Part shown: one piece after another, positions 47,042 to 59,158 of the stretch
Position numbering within the stretch: the stretch's first letter is position 1
How the letters are laid out: every line of letters starts with the position of its first letter
Assembly (NCBI GenBank): GCA_948567375.1
Contig: OX419758.1
Span: 27,285,001 to 27,349,000 of the forward strand
From: Lunularia cruciata
Lineage: Eukaryota; Streptophyta; Marchantiopsida; Lunulariales; Lunulariaceae
DNA: 64,000 nt
Direction: 5' to 3'
Program-made: the position numbers and the translations under genes
Notes under the pieces: model-generated
Told to the model about the DNA's origin: nothing
The model's input: the letters and a program-made list of their open reading frames with translations, nothing else
Database searches by the model: none

Positions 47042-48600
47042 AGATGATACACACATTATAGCCTTATAGATCAGATTAGGTAGGCCTTTGACCACTTGAC
47101 TACCAAGCTTCATCTTGTAAGATTGAGAGTCAAGATGTCAAAGTGTAGAGCATGGTACTCTTTAGGTATTCCCCCTCACCTCCGTCTTCTAGAGGGGTGT
47201 TCCTAGATGTAGCCTTTATAGAGGATATTTTTCATATGGATTAACTCCTCTATTAGGAGATCCATAGGTGGTATTTGGTGTACTCTCCTCTAGTATTGCT
47301 TGTAGATTAACCTACCTTCTTTGCATAGTTCTCTTTTTTATGACCTTTTTATCATGTTTGAGAGCATTTGATAGGACGATTATGGATGTCTTTAATGATA
47401 TCATTGTACTAGGGATATTGGAGTGTGTGACAAGGATTTGGCACATAGATAGATATCCGTATCAATCTCGTGTGGAGGGTCCGGTCTACTATCTATGGAG
47501 GAGATGGCACCTATAGCATTTTTGGGTAGTTGGGCACTCTTGGCACCTTATTTTCCTCCTATTTTGTTGTTGTTGTTGATAGGCTTGTCTTGGAGACTTA
47601 TGTGATCAAGGTGGAAGAGTGATCTTTTTCTCTCCGAGTGTTATTGTGGCATAAATAGTATATCTTCACAAGCACAAGAGGATTGTCCATCCTTTGCTTC
47701 CCTACCATCAGATTGTACCAGAGGTTTGAAGTATTTCTTGATGGAGTGATGATTTCAACAAACACTACATTCTCTCTTAGTTGATTCATCCATTCCTCCA
47801 TTCTATCTATTCCTTCTCTTTTTGTGCTACTAGAGCACATCTTTGCTCTTGGATCTTTGTGGTTCTACACTATATGCAACGATGGTCTATATGACATGGT
47901 GTCCTTTTGGAGGATAGAGGATAGCTGCCCGTGATACTATTAGGGATATGGTGTTTTCCATGACATGAGAGTGGATACCTTGCTTGGAGGAAGTGTTGGC
48001 ATGCTTTGCAAACAACACAAGTCACGGCAAACTTATACTTAGTCTTAGATAGTCAGGTGACTGGTTGATATTGTGGTTATGGGCCCTACATGTGATGAAG
48101 TATCTGAGGGAGTGATCACCCATCCTCTTGGATGGGCAACAAGTGGAAAGGCAATAAGTAAGGTCTCCACGTATAGGATATGCAGCAATGCCATCTCTTT
48201 GTTCTTCTAGCTTTGGAGTTATATGGATCAGTGGATGCAACATTTGATACATTTGTCAAGGAATGCATGAGGGCATATCATTCTAAACGTCAAGGGTATC
48301 ACTTTCACTCATATTGCATCATATATTTTAGACAACATGGGTCCATTGTTATATAGAGAGCATTGGCTAATGCAATCCATAAGAGAGTAATCAAATGGGT
48401 GATGCTTCTTTGGATGCTCCAATTGTCTGTAGATTATATAACTTCCGGAGCTCAAATATCTTATGTGTTCTAGTGCAAAATTTTCATACCTGTACTATTG
48501 GGGCTTAGCACCATTTTATACTCTTTGTCTTTTCTTTGTATGGCTTGATGGGCCTTCCCATCATTCTAGTCTTCTCAAACGGTGTCTTTTTCCACTTTGT
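47042..48600 (+). mobile_element. second non-LTR copy, 3' part
   Basis: Resumes at AGATGATACACACATTATAG, the second half of the RT ADD motif region, and runs through the thumb, Cys/His knuckle (GGTTCTACACTATATGC), endonuclease-like region and 3' tail. The tail keeps GGGGCTTAGC and a perfect GATGGG-CCTT-CCCATC hairpin (48547-48562). Many stops and small indels. Confidence 0.87.
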
Positions 48601-51600
48601 AAAACATGGTTTCGATAAGGAACATATCAGTTACAAATTCTTGTTGGCCTCTGTCAAATGAGGACGTATCCATAACAGACATTTTGAGTATATATTCGGT
48701 ATAGAACAAAACCTTTTAGCATATATCTAGTATACCCTCCGCGTTTCCTCGTTAGATCCTTATGAATTACTTTTATATCTTTATGAAGTTATGAGTGCCA
48801 TGTGAAAAAGCTCTTGTGCTTACGAAGAAATTTGACGTCATAATTTGACGTGATAAGAAAGCTTTGTAAACTACCCTATCATAATGGAAGTTCTCGAAGC
48901 ATGTAGGAAAGTAAGCTTAATTGTAACTTGTCTCCAGAGTTTAAGCAGGCTCACCTCGAGCCAAATAGAATAATAATCACCAGAAAAGACCAATCGTTCA
49001 ATCTGCCGTCACTCCCGGATATCGTGCAGTCGTTCCAGTTTAAACTCGATTCATACTCACTTTTATATTTGTTAGAGATGTATTTTGCTGGATGTTTCTA
49101 TTTAGGTTTTCTTTGTTGATATTTCTTTATTTGCTTTGCAAGATTACATCATTCAGAAGAATGTATTTTTCGTCGCGCTACTAAAAGCAGAGGACACTTA
49201 ATATTAAGAATTTGATCGTCATGTCCTTCCTGTCAAGAGAAAGTGTAGACAGAATCTATTGTGGTTTTGGTTTAATACAATCTCTAATCATGACGTTGGA
49301 GCTTTAGTACCATGAACTTCATATATCATTCATTGGAAGATTTTTCCCTCATTTATTTATTTGGAATGAGACTTATATAAATATATAAATGACAAAATTT
49401 TCCTCAATTTTTTGTCTATTCTTATTTTATTGTTTCTTTAAAATTTTAAATAATAAACTAGTCCATAAAGACATAATATGTTGCTGTGAAATTTATTGAA
49501 AAGATTATTATTTGATTTTATTCTTGTATTGAAAATTATCTGGGGGTTATTATGTCATCAAAACTTCTCAAAGGTATCTGACTTACTCTGAAATGCTCAT
49601 ATAAATAAAATTTTAATATATAAATATGTAATGTAATAAAAAATAAAAAATAAAAAATAAAGTCTAGAATAATCCACCCATAGCATATTAAAGGTTTTAT
49701 GCACACCTACGTTCTTCTTGTTGACAAATGCATTAATTTTTCACTATTATCCACTCCTACAAACTTTGAACTATGTCACCGTCATTTAGGCATCTTTTTT
49801 CATATTATTGAATAACATATTTATAAGAAATATTATATATATATTTGATCTATATCATCTATATAAGTATCTATAAATCAACTACTTGATCAATATATTC
49901 ACTGTAAGTAAACTTTCAAGTATCTAAATGGAAGGAATATAATGTTCTTTTATAGATAGAAGATCTATAGGATCCAGTTTCAAAATAGGATTACAAGATC
50001 AAAACCACTAAGACTTGAGACAATAATTATTTCATGGTATAGTAGTAAAACGTCAGTCATCAGAATCATTCTCATCAATAACTTGGTTGTTATTAAGGTT
50101 ATTATCTCTGTGATATATTTCTCCAATTTCTATAAAAATTTATGTTATAATTACATGGCATATTATGCAACAATTAAAAATTTAACTTCCAACCAAAAGG
50201 AGTATTTAGCCAAGAATTTGGACTAGCTCAACAATTGAACTTAATTTTCCTTTTTCTTGATACCGATTACGTTATAGATTAGGGCCACAGATTTAGCCGG
50301 CCATTCGTACCAGAAAGAACAATCTACTTCAGCAAAGTCTTTAACTTGCCTTATAATTGTTGTTAATGTTAAGCATTGATCATGAATCATAATATGTTGT
50401 GTTAAATTACATTCAAAGTATGATAAATAAGTAATGTACTTATCAGCTCCTAAAAGATATACATTTTCAGAAAGAGTTTACTAGAGTTAGTTTATGTGCT
50501 TTCGTACTTCAAAAAACATATTATAAACAAGAAGTGAAAAGAGATCCATATTATATTACACTAAATAATAAAAGCCTATGAAGTCCATTGAATTGAATTT
50601 AAGTCCACCTTGTTCCTCCATGTTAGAGCCTGTAAATAACTATTAGACTAATTGCGACCTGTAAAATCTGCCAATCAGCAAAATAACGATTTGGAAACTA
50701 CACTTCCATATTAAAGGTAGCCCCACTTTAATTTCCATTATTCTTATAATATTGTAATAAAATCAAAAACTGCAGAAGATCTTGATTGAATTTTCTTCAT
50801 AGAAGATTATTTTTTTATAATTCAGATTTGCCTTTAAAATAAGTCTTTAGAAATGAAGGAAAATAAATAAATAACTGATCAGATAGAGAATAATCATACA
50901 AGGATTAATAATATTGATCAGATAGAGAATTTACAATAACCAAAAAATAAACCAACATTTGTAATGGGAGAAACATTTGGAGGTTTCAATTCTTAATTTC
51001 TGGGTATCCATAGAAATTTAGGGTTCAACTTTGCCTTCTAGTACTATAGTCTATAGATTTTACTGGTAGTCTTTACGTTCTCACCGCTAAAAGATCAATA
51101 GTCTATCATAAAATGGCAACCGGCTACTAACAACCTAAACCCTAAAATTCTGTGGGTACCCATACATCTACAATGGAAATCTTCTATTGAAGCAGGCAAG
51201 ACTTTTATGAATTTTCATGGGTCTAAACCTTCGACCCAGTTAAACCGCCACCAACATTCCTATGATCTAATTTCGGGCCTTAGGGTGGAAGAGATCGTGC
51301 GGGATGGCCAGGCTTGGCTACACCTCCTGGAGACTACGGTATATTCTGGTTTTTTTATGAACTACTCCAGCCCTGGTTCACTAAAAATTATTCAATTAAA
51401 AAAGAAAAAGAAAGAAAATTAATTCAAGTGACAAAAGTCTTAGAAAAATAACACTAATTTTTTACATGTAAAAGCTGATGCTCAATTATCAAAAAATATG
51501 TAAAAATAATCTATTACAGATATTTTGAAGAAAAATGAATGATTTTAATAGCACATCAAGGAAGTACTACTTAACTTCACGATAACTAGAAGAAGGGGAA

Positions 51601-53200
51601 ATTGAACAAAATTTCAATATAGATTAACAAATAAAAAATAAAATATCAATAGAAACTTTTAGTATCTACCTACCAAATTTTCTTTTATCTGAAATAATTA
51701 TTCAAAATAACAAATAAAAATAAGTTTTGAAGATACATACCTTTGGGCCATTTATTTGCACTCGTATTACATGCTAATATCTATAGGTAGATTATAAAAA
51801 CTTGTAGCTTATGAAAGTTAGAAGATATAACACAATAGTTGAAGAATTATGAATTTAGACCTCTAGTATATCTATACATAATAGTATCAATCATGAACGA
51901 CAGTATAAAGGAAAGAATAAAAAACCATAAATAATCTTTTTGATCTGTACATCTTGTTACGGCTTTTAGCACTAAATCCAAGGCTGTTTTCTAAGTAATT
52001 TTGTCTACCCTTTCGTGCTAATATTCTCGAACGTCATTCACTCGAAGGTACTATGTTAACAGCCGAAATAGAAGAAACTAAAGTCCAAAGATATAACAAA
52101 AGGCAATTCCCTAGAGCCGAGAACAGAAACCAAAACTTGATCAAACCTTATGCCAAACCGTTTTTGGATGTTATTGTCACAAGGTCGTCCAGCTTGCTAG
52201 ACACTTGTGTTAATTTTCTAGTTTATTGTTTGATCAGCGAGGAAATCGAAAGATTGCATATCATATTTTGTGAGTTAGTGATGCCTTTTAAAGTCTCAAC
52301 ATTAGGCTCTTTTAATCCGATGAAGTATTGTCTCGTTGAGTGAAAGGATAGAATACATTAAATTGTGATCTAATGAGACCAGTAAATGTTTAATTCAAGA
52401 ATTTCATACCAAATGGACCAAGTAAATGATTTTAAAAATGTTTTCCAATTGCTAGATCCAGTAATTAACAAAAATATAATAAAACTTTAATTCTATCAAA
52501 TTTAATAGAGCACCTTCACATACTCCATAGAAGCTTTTATGAGTTAGTAAATTTGCGCACATCACCCATAAAATAATTCCGGTTTTGTTACGGTATCCAA
52601 TCCAATAGCCATCGAACTAAAACACCCTATTAATTTTACAATTTACTACAGAAATTAAATTAACAATTGGATGGAGGTTCTCGTGGAATACTATACTGGC
52701 AGTTGGGGTATGTTTGGAGTAGTTGTCACTTGTAATTAGTCTCTGGCTGCAGTCCACTGACAGCTTCTCCCTGGAACATGCGATTGAGATTTTGACATGT
52801 GCAGCTGGAGTTCTGTTTCGGTCGTGGACACTTGAATTTTAGTTGTTATTTGGTGAAGTCAGCATTGGTGGCTGGTTTGCATCATCTAAACCGGGTTTTC
52901 TCAACGATACACGGTGATCTGTGTTATGAAACTGATGCACGTCAATCGCTCAAGTCACCAAGATCGAACACGCAACAGATTGGTTCTCGGATTTACATGT
53001 TTCACTTCTCCAAGGAGATATGTGCATGAGACGATACTCTCAGTCATTCTTTATCCTGTATATACTGCCTATCAGCTCACAAGGGTGCGACCAAAAATTC
53101 ATGTATAACCTTCAGTCACTCTAGATCTAGTACGAGAAGGTAGGGATCATAATACAGGGATTTGCTGCTGCAGAATTCACTACCAACCTTAAACTATATA
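48601..53200. other. AT-rich region, no gene recognised
   Basis: Includes an (AAAAAT)n-like run at 49636-49661. The frame 52053-52343 (96 codons) has mixed composition and no signature. Probably intergenic and old transposon sequence. Confidence 0.55.
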
Positions 53201-55600
53201 TGTAACCACGTTCAGGAAACGTTAAATTGCATACCACACCTCAAACAGTACCTCTAGATCTTGCTGTTCTTTACTCTTCAGTCATATTCTATCTCAGCGC
53301 TTTCACGATCCCTGAGGCTTGGTGGAAGCATATTTGAGGTCACTTCTTTGCATGTGATGGAATCTATCTTTATTAATTCTTATACTCAACAGGGTACTGA
53401 AGTTTTGAAGTATACAAATCCCAATGGGGATGCTCCATGTAGTTTTCTGCGCGAGCCAGGATGTAATTCAGCATATTCAAATCCAGATAACCTAGCAAAA
53501 CCATCAATTTAGTATTTACTTCTAGAAAGGCAGCATTGTATATTTCTCAAACGTGGTACATAGATAACATCCGTAAGTAAATTGGAACTCCGACCAGTGA
53601 CTGTCTGATCTGGTCTGGTAGGTACACTTCGACCGGAGATTGTCTGCTCGCAGCGAGTTACTTGCAACTTGTCCTTGAGTCGACTTTACTTGGTTCTGGT
53701 AGGGAGCAAGAACCACCCAAGTACATTATTGTGGGCTTCATTTGATGGACTTCTGCAACGCTTCCCAATAGCAGGTCTATTACATTTGACCAAGTCCAAT
53801 TCTGCCTACTATTTGAGCTACAGCAAAAGCTTCACCAAGATTAGTGGATGCCTGCAGTTTCTAGATTCCTGGTTAATGACCCGGACATTCCCAATTCTGC
53901 CGAACTCTTAGTCTTAACGTGCTCCAGCACATACCCTATCAGCAGAAGTCCATGGGTTATTCCAGTCCACTTAAATTGAGGGCCCTTAGAAGTTTGGCGA
54001 GTTCCTGAGCTTAATAACGTTGAAATGTGATCGAAAATGTCTGATATTATTCTGACAAACTTTTGTAGCAGGTACGAACAGGAACTATCAATCTCAAAGG
54101 TTGAATACTGACATTGTTATTGAAATTATGTAAAATGACAGTGATGACTAAAGCCGCGGGTTGAGCAAGTTGTGCAAGTGACGTCTGGAAGCAAGCTCCT
54201 ACACAAGGTTTGCTGAATGCTCTCTGTGGTTTGGATTTACTGAATTTAGAGAAGTGTGCAGGAGAAAGCTTGCTAACTAAATTCTCCTATTCACGGCTTA
54301 GAGTTTCCTGGCTGTTGTAGGTAGATGACTCATCATGGATCTCGGATTCGGGATAGACATAATCAGTTTCTGTGACATGAATGTGTGAATTTGACTCCAA
54401 GAATTTTGGACCTTCAGCACCCGATACTTGATATGCTATCAAGAACCGCAAGGGTGGACTTTCGACTACATGACTGTGTATCCTAATCCCCCTAATGTTG
54501 ACCCCGGCACATACCTTTCCATGGATGACTGCTCTTCATCTCCAACAACCAACCAATGGTTCGCTTGCGGGGTTGTTCATCCAGCAACATGAACGGATTC
54601 GGTGTTCTTATTCGATCCCGATCGCCCAAGGGCTTCGGCAGGAACCTTTGTGTCTGCTGCCACGGTCACTTTTCCCGCCAGGTTGGAGACATGCGACAAA
54701 GCAAATGGAAGTCAGTTGTTCTTCGTGACGTGCCATCCATCAAATGCCAGTAATTTCATAATGCTTCCCAATCAGTCTAATGGACTGTCTGAGTACCTAC
54801 TAATGTAATGAGCATTGCCGTAAGACTTCTGAGAAAACCTACACTAGTGATGCCTCTCAGTCCAGCAAATTGAATGTTCACCTGAGACCTGATAATGTCA
54901 CGGGTGTGCATAGACAATTTCAGCAATTTAAGAGAACTAATCCTTTGAATTCATTCTAGTCTCTCACAATGATGGTGTTGGCTTTCTATGTCTCTTCTCT
55001 TTTCCATGTCAACTGCCATTAGCAATAATTTCACCACACATGTTTACGCTGAATGTTGGACGACCATATACTCAGTGTTAACATGGACTAAATGGATTCG
55101 ACTAAACGGACCACAAGAATCACGTTCTTCACTTAACTGGTGTTCAGTGCGTAGATTCATAGACAAACACCGTCATGTTCGTACGTCCAATTACACTCCA
55201 TCGCAGAAGTGTTTGTTTCTGCGGAGCCGTAGGAGGTCTTTCTTCACTCACGAAACGCAATGTACTCCCGCCACGAAATTCTTGAGAAATCATTCCCATG
55301 TACTTACTTAGCCGTTGGAAGTCTTTCGTCACATTGAACTTCAATGTGCTCCCGCCACAACTAGTCCCTTCCACTTCATGATCAAATGTCATTCCCACTT
55401 CCTTCAATTGCAGCTGGAGATGTCGCGGTCAATCGGTTCTTGTCCATATAAATATAAGCTGTGTTTGTAGACAACATAACTCACCACTGTAATAGTTCGT
55501 ATGTTCTGGACAATCCACCTCTTCTAGGATTGTTGTTGTTTATATTTCCTTGATCAAGGTCCGCAAGCTCCAAGTGCGAATCAGGTTCACCATTGTTTCC
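53201..55600. other. mixed region with coding-like fragments of unknown identity
   Basis: Around 54430-54800 a frame reading GWTFDYMTVYPNPPNVDPG then SMDDCSSSPTTNQWFACGVV ends at TGA near 54590, and another frame (54602-54808) continues with GTFVSAATVTFPARLETCDK; together they look like one protein broken by a frameshift or short intron. On the minus strand, 55407-55144 contains a repeated CGGSTLKF/RGGSTLRF unit. No family is recognised for either. Confidence 0.35.
55144..55407 (-). CDS. possible small ORF with a duplicated GGSTL(K/R)F segment
   Basis: 87 codons. GMTFDHEVEGTSCGGSTLKF is followed by GMISQEFRGGSTLRF; the underlying DNA is a degenerate about 80-bp tandem duplication (GTGCTCCCGCCAC and GTACTCCCGCCAC). 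No family recognised. It could be an exon of a larger minus-strand gene or a chance open frame over a repeat. Confidence 0.3.
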   Translation of the reverse strand: MKEVGMTFDHEVEGTSCGGSTLKFNVTKDFQRLSKYMGMISQEFRGGSTLRFVSEERPPTAPQKQTLLRWSVIGRTNMTVFVYESTH

Positions 55601-55608
55601 TGATAATC

Positions 55609-57104
55609 ATGTGGACCGAGAGGGAAGCCTTTGCACTTCGAGCTATGGAAGAGTTGGGTTTTGATCGGAATTTGACGGCACCAATATTGAGGAAACTTTT
55701 GGAGGTTGGCTCGATTATCTGGCAGCCTACTTATTGATCATTTCGTTTCATATTATGTATGGTAAACAGCAGTGTTGATCTTACCAAAAAAATTATAGTA
55801 CGCTATAGCTAACTTCTGGATATTATGTATATACTTTGGAATGTCAGGTATACAATTATGAATGGGGTTTCATCGAAGCCGATAGCTATGCCCTTCTTGC
55901 CAGTCAGATCTTGGATGTATTAGATCAGAAAAGGAAGGGATACAAGGCCAAGAAAGTGGCCACTAGGAGTTTTGATAAGAAAGCAGATCCTAAGAGTTTT
56001 ATTTTTGAATACCCTCCAGCGAAGGTACTATACGAAGCTATGAAAGTGATTAATTCTCTCTTTAAATTGCGCAATTCCCTCTTTGCGGTAATTCTAGCCA
56101 GATTGTTATCAAGATTTACAAAGTGTACATTGTAACTGCCAAATCTCCCAGTTGCGGCCTCAATTCGTAGCTTCCGTATGCGAGCAAGGTTGCAGCTATA
56201 GAGAATATAAATAATCTGATACTATTTACGCAAGTTATATAGATGTTATATCAGCAGAAGAATGAGCTTCTCATTGTGTATCGGTCTGCATCATCCAATT
56301 GCAAGTGATTTACTTTCTGGCTTAATGTAAGAAGAAAGCAATCCGACTCTAGTTGTAGTTCCGATTGTAGACTGTAGAATTTCTCAAGACGGTACTCAAA
56401 CTCGTTGCAATTTTCTTGGATCACCTTTCTATTCGTCGCCCTTCCTCTGAGTACTGTTGCAAATGTCAAGCCATTAGATCTGATTCAGTATTTGATTGAG
56501 AACCCTGCAGAAAGACCCGTACACGTCTCCAACTAGTACAGCTCAATGTGTTGATGGTCCAGGAATGTATTTACCGGATCAAGGTGTATTGTGGCGCCGG
56601 GGAGAAGACGTTCTTACAACCGTCCATGATTTACTACATTCTATAGCTTGCAGCAGGAGCCGCACAGGCGCATCAGCAGCGTCTCCCAGCAGCAGCGGAG
56701 GAGTAGAAGACCTTACAGAACCAATTGCTGTCGTTTTCCATTGGGAAAAAGGCACTCCTAAGTTGGATGACGTAGTGTCTTATACATGTGCTGTAACAGC
56801 TGCTCCAGAGAAGGAAGACTTCACAGCGGGATCACTCGCCATGGATGGTGCTCCTAATTTCGATGTAGCCAATAAAATGGCTCCATCTCTAGTTAATGCC
56901 AGTATAAGGAATGACTTGGGTCATGAACATAACGTGCATGGAGCTCCAGAATTGGAAAAAGTCGACAATGCACAAACTGTTGATTCAGCATGTGCGGTTC
57001 CTCACCAAGAGAAGACAGCAACCAGTACTAGTACGGTTCTCGTTTCTGAACGAGGTCTTGAAGACAAAGAGGAGCCTAACCCAGCCAAGAGCCCAAAAGA
57101 ATAA
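55609..57104 (+). CDS. WIYLD-domain protein (SUVR-type N-terminal domain), three exons, about 288 aa
   Basis: Exons 55609-55704, 55848-56024 and 56511-57104, GT-AG, all phase 0. The first two encode a WIYLD domain, MEELGFDRNLTAPILRKLL then VYNYEWGFIEADSYALL and ASQILDVLDQKRKG, the small ubiquitin-binding module at the N-terminus of plant SUVR1/2/4 histone H3K9 methyltransferases. Exon 3 adds about 197 residues that are acidic to neutral, low-complexity and unlike any domain I know (VLWRRGEDVLTTVHDLLHSI; ending KSPKE). No pre-SET or SET motifs are visible downstream to 59 kb. So this is either a stand-alone WIYLD protein or a truncated SUVR relative. The exon 2/3 junction is the less certain one. 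Confidence 0.7.
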
Positions 57105-59158
57105 TCGACTGCATGCCCAAATATTATGGTTGAGTACAGCTATATATGTACAAGAAACCAGGGAAGCTGTGGGAACATCCCCTTGCAGTTGAGTTAGTAC
57201 AGAATGATCATTAATTGTTCTGGTAAATGTGGACGCTTCTTCTGTACAAGTCTGAGGTGAGTCAGTAGAGTTCCACAGGTTTAGTACATGATACTTTGCG
57301 GATATATTACTCAGGACAGTCCCATGCCATTCACGAATTAACTATTCTTTGCGGGATATATATGTTACTTTGCGCTGTCCACTGGACTCGTCGCTCATTG
57401 GCATGGACCTGGTTATGGAGCTTCCTGTTCCTTAAACCATGAACCATTATCTCTGAGGCTAGCTGTAGCTCCCAGCTTCTGCAATAACTGTTGTAGAGAT
57501 CAAAGAAACCAGTATACAGTACTATGTATACAACTCGAGAAAATTCTGGATATTGTTCCTGTCTTGTCTGATGCGGGAGCTCTTACTATGAATGTCAAAT
57601 ATAATAGAACTCGTCGCTTTATGATTGTTATGAGGTGTCTGACTCACCGGAGAACTTGATGCGAAACAGAAAAGCAGCTAACAGCCTTTGTAGGGGAATC
57701 GATTCTTGACGAACAAGATACTGTAATGCTTGCTTATCCATAAATCTGCTCTAGCATGGCCGAGAAGCGATCTTTGGCCAATGTTTGGTAACTTCATCTG
57801 GCCATGGAAAGGTTATGCAAGTTGTCAGGTTCAGATTGCATATATAGCCCTTCTATGGCAGCATCTTCTCTTGACGAAGTTAGGCGCAGTATCGAGCAGA
57901 ACCTATTTGCAATGACGACCCTGTTTATTCTTGAAATTATCGTCTGACTTTGGAGGTGTTGGCGCTTAAGCTAGAGGCGAATATCAGGTCCTGGAGGTGC
58001 AGATACCGGTCATGTCAATACGTGGAATCAACTGAAGATTAGCACTATAAGGATTCTCGATTCAAGACCACAATTAAAATGATATATCTCGCTAGAATGC
58101 ACTTAAGGTCAAGGCCAGTCGTTGCACATTTGGTTTGGCAGGTTATGTATTAGGAACTTGAATTTTTGTAGGTTCATCTTGATACATAAATGACGCTGAT
58201 CTAGTAAACGGATACCTCTCAAACTCCCGTTACACCGGGTATATATTCTGTTCGTTACCCCTTGTTCGTCTTGGTCGTATCCGTTTAGAAAGAGTTTTAC
58301 CGACCTCAGGGTGGAGCTCCTGACAGCTTGGGAATTTCAAATTCAAAATCGTCTGTCACGACCTTTATGGCAATGGATGCACTTCAGGTAAGCTGCAGTG
58401 TCTATACGTAGCGTGGCCATGACTGTATCGAAGTCCAAAGCATTTAGCAGGGAGCTAGAATCTGCTCTCTTATGCAGGTCTGCACGTGCACGACATGTAC
58501 ACTACCGTGGACATCTCAGTTTGTGATTTTTCAAGGTTCAAGTCATTTACCGTTCTGGATCTCTGGATATCACATGCTATAGCTATGGTTACCTGGGACC
58601 CAGATCTAGATGTGGAACTTGAGGTGTGTGGTACATGCTCTTACTACATTTTTGCCTGCTCCAATGTTTGTTGCTTCTCGCACTCTTCACTGTACTAAGC
58701 ACAATCTGTAAAGTGATATGTCCCTGCAACAACGTCGGTTGAAGTCCAGGAATCACTTTTAGATTGAGATTTACATTCTTAACTATTTCTATGATAAGCA
58801 AGTCATCCTCACTCTGCTCAGAACATGCTGAGAGTAGATTCATCTCAATCTCTACTTAGGTACGTACTGGGGGAGTAGAATACAATTGCGAGTTCCAGGT
58901 TTACCTATCTTTTGTAACTTCTTTGCCATTGGACACTTTTGCCCGCTGTCATGATATTGGATCGTTACAGGAGGATTTAGAAAGAACGGAGTTCAAGCTT
59001 CTACGTTTAGGCTGGAATTTTGGCCGCAGTCATCTACCACATTTGAAAGCAACCCTCACCTCAGAAAAACGGATATATGGTGGCCGAGGAGGAAGCTGTC
59101 GAAGCATTAATCGTGATGCAGCAATTGCAAACTAAAGCAACTTAATAGGACAACGACC
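57105..59158. other. intergenic, no gene recognised
   Basis: Short frames only (for example 58486-58698 and 58923-59135) without domain signatures. Probably includes the promoter and 5' UTR of the PAH-domain gene. Confidence 0.5.

Noticed and set aside
57105-59158. Search for pre-SET/SET motifs after the WIYLD exons
   Set aside because: No NHSC, ELxYDY or Cys-rich pre-SET pattern seen in any frame.
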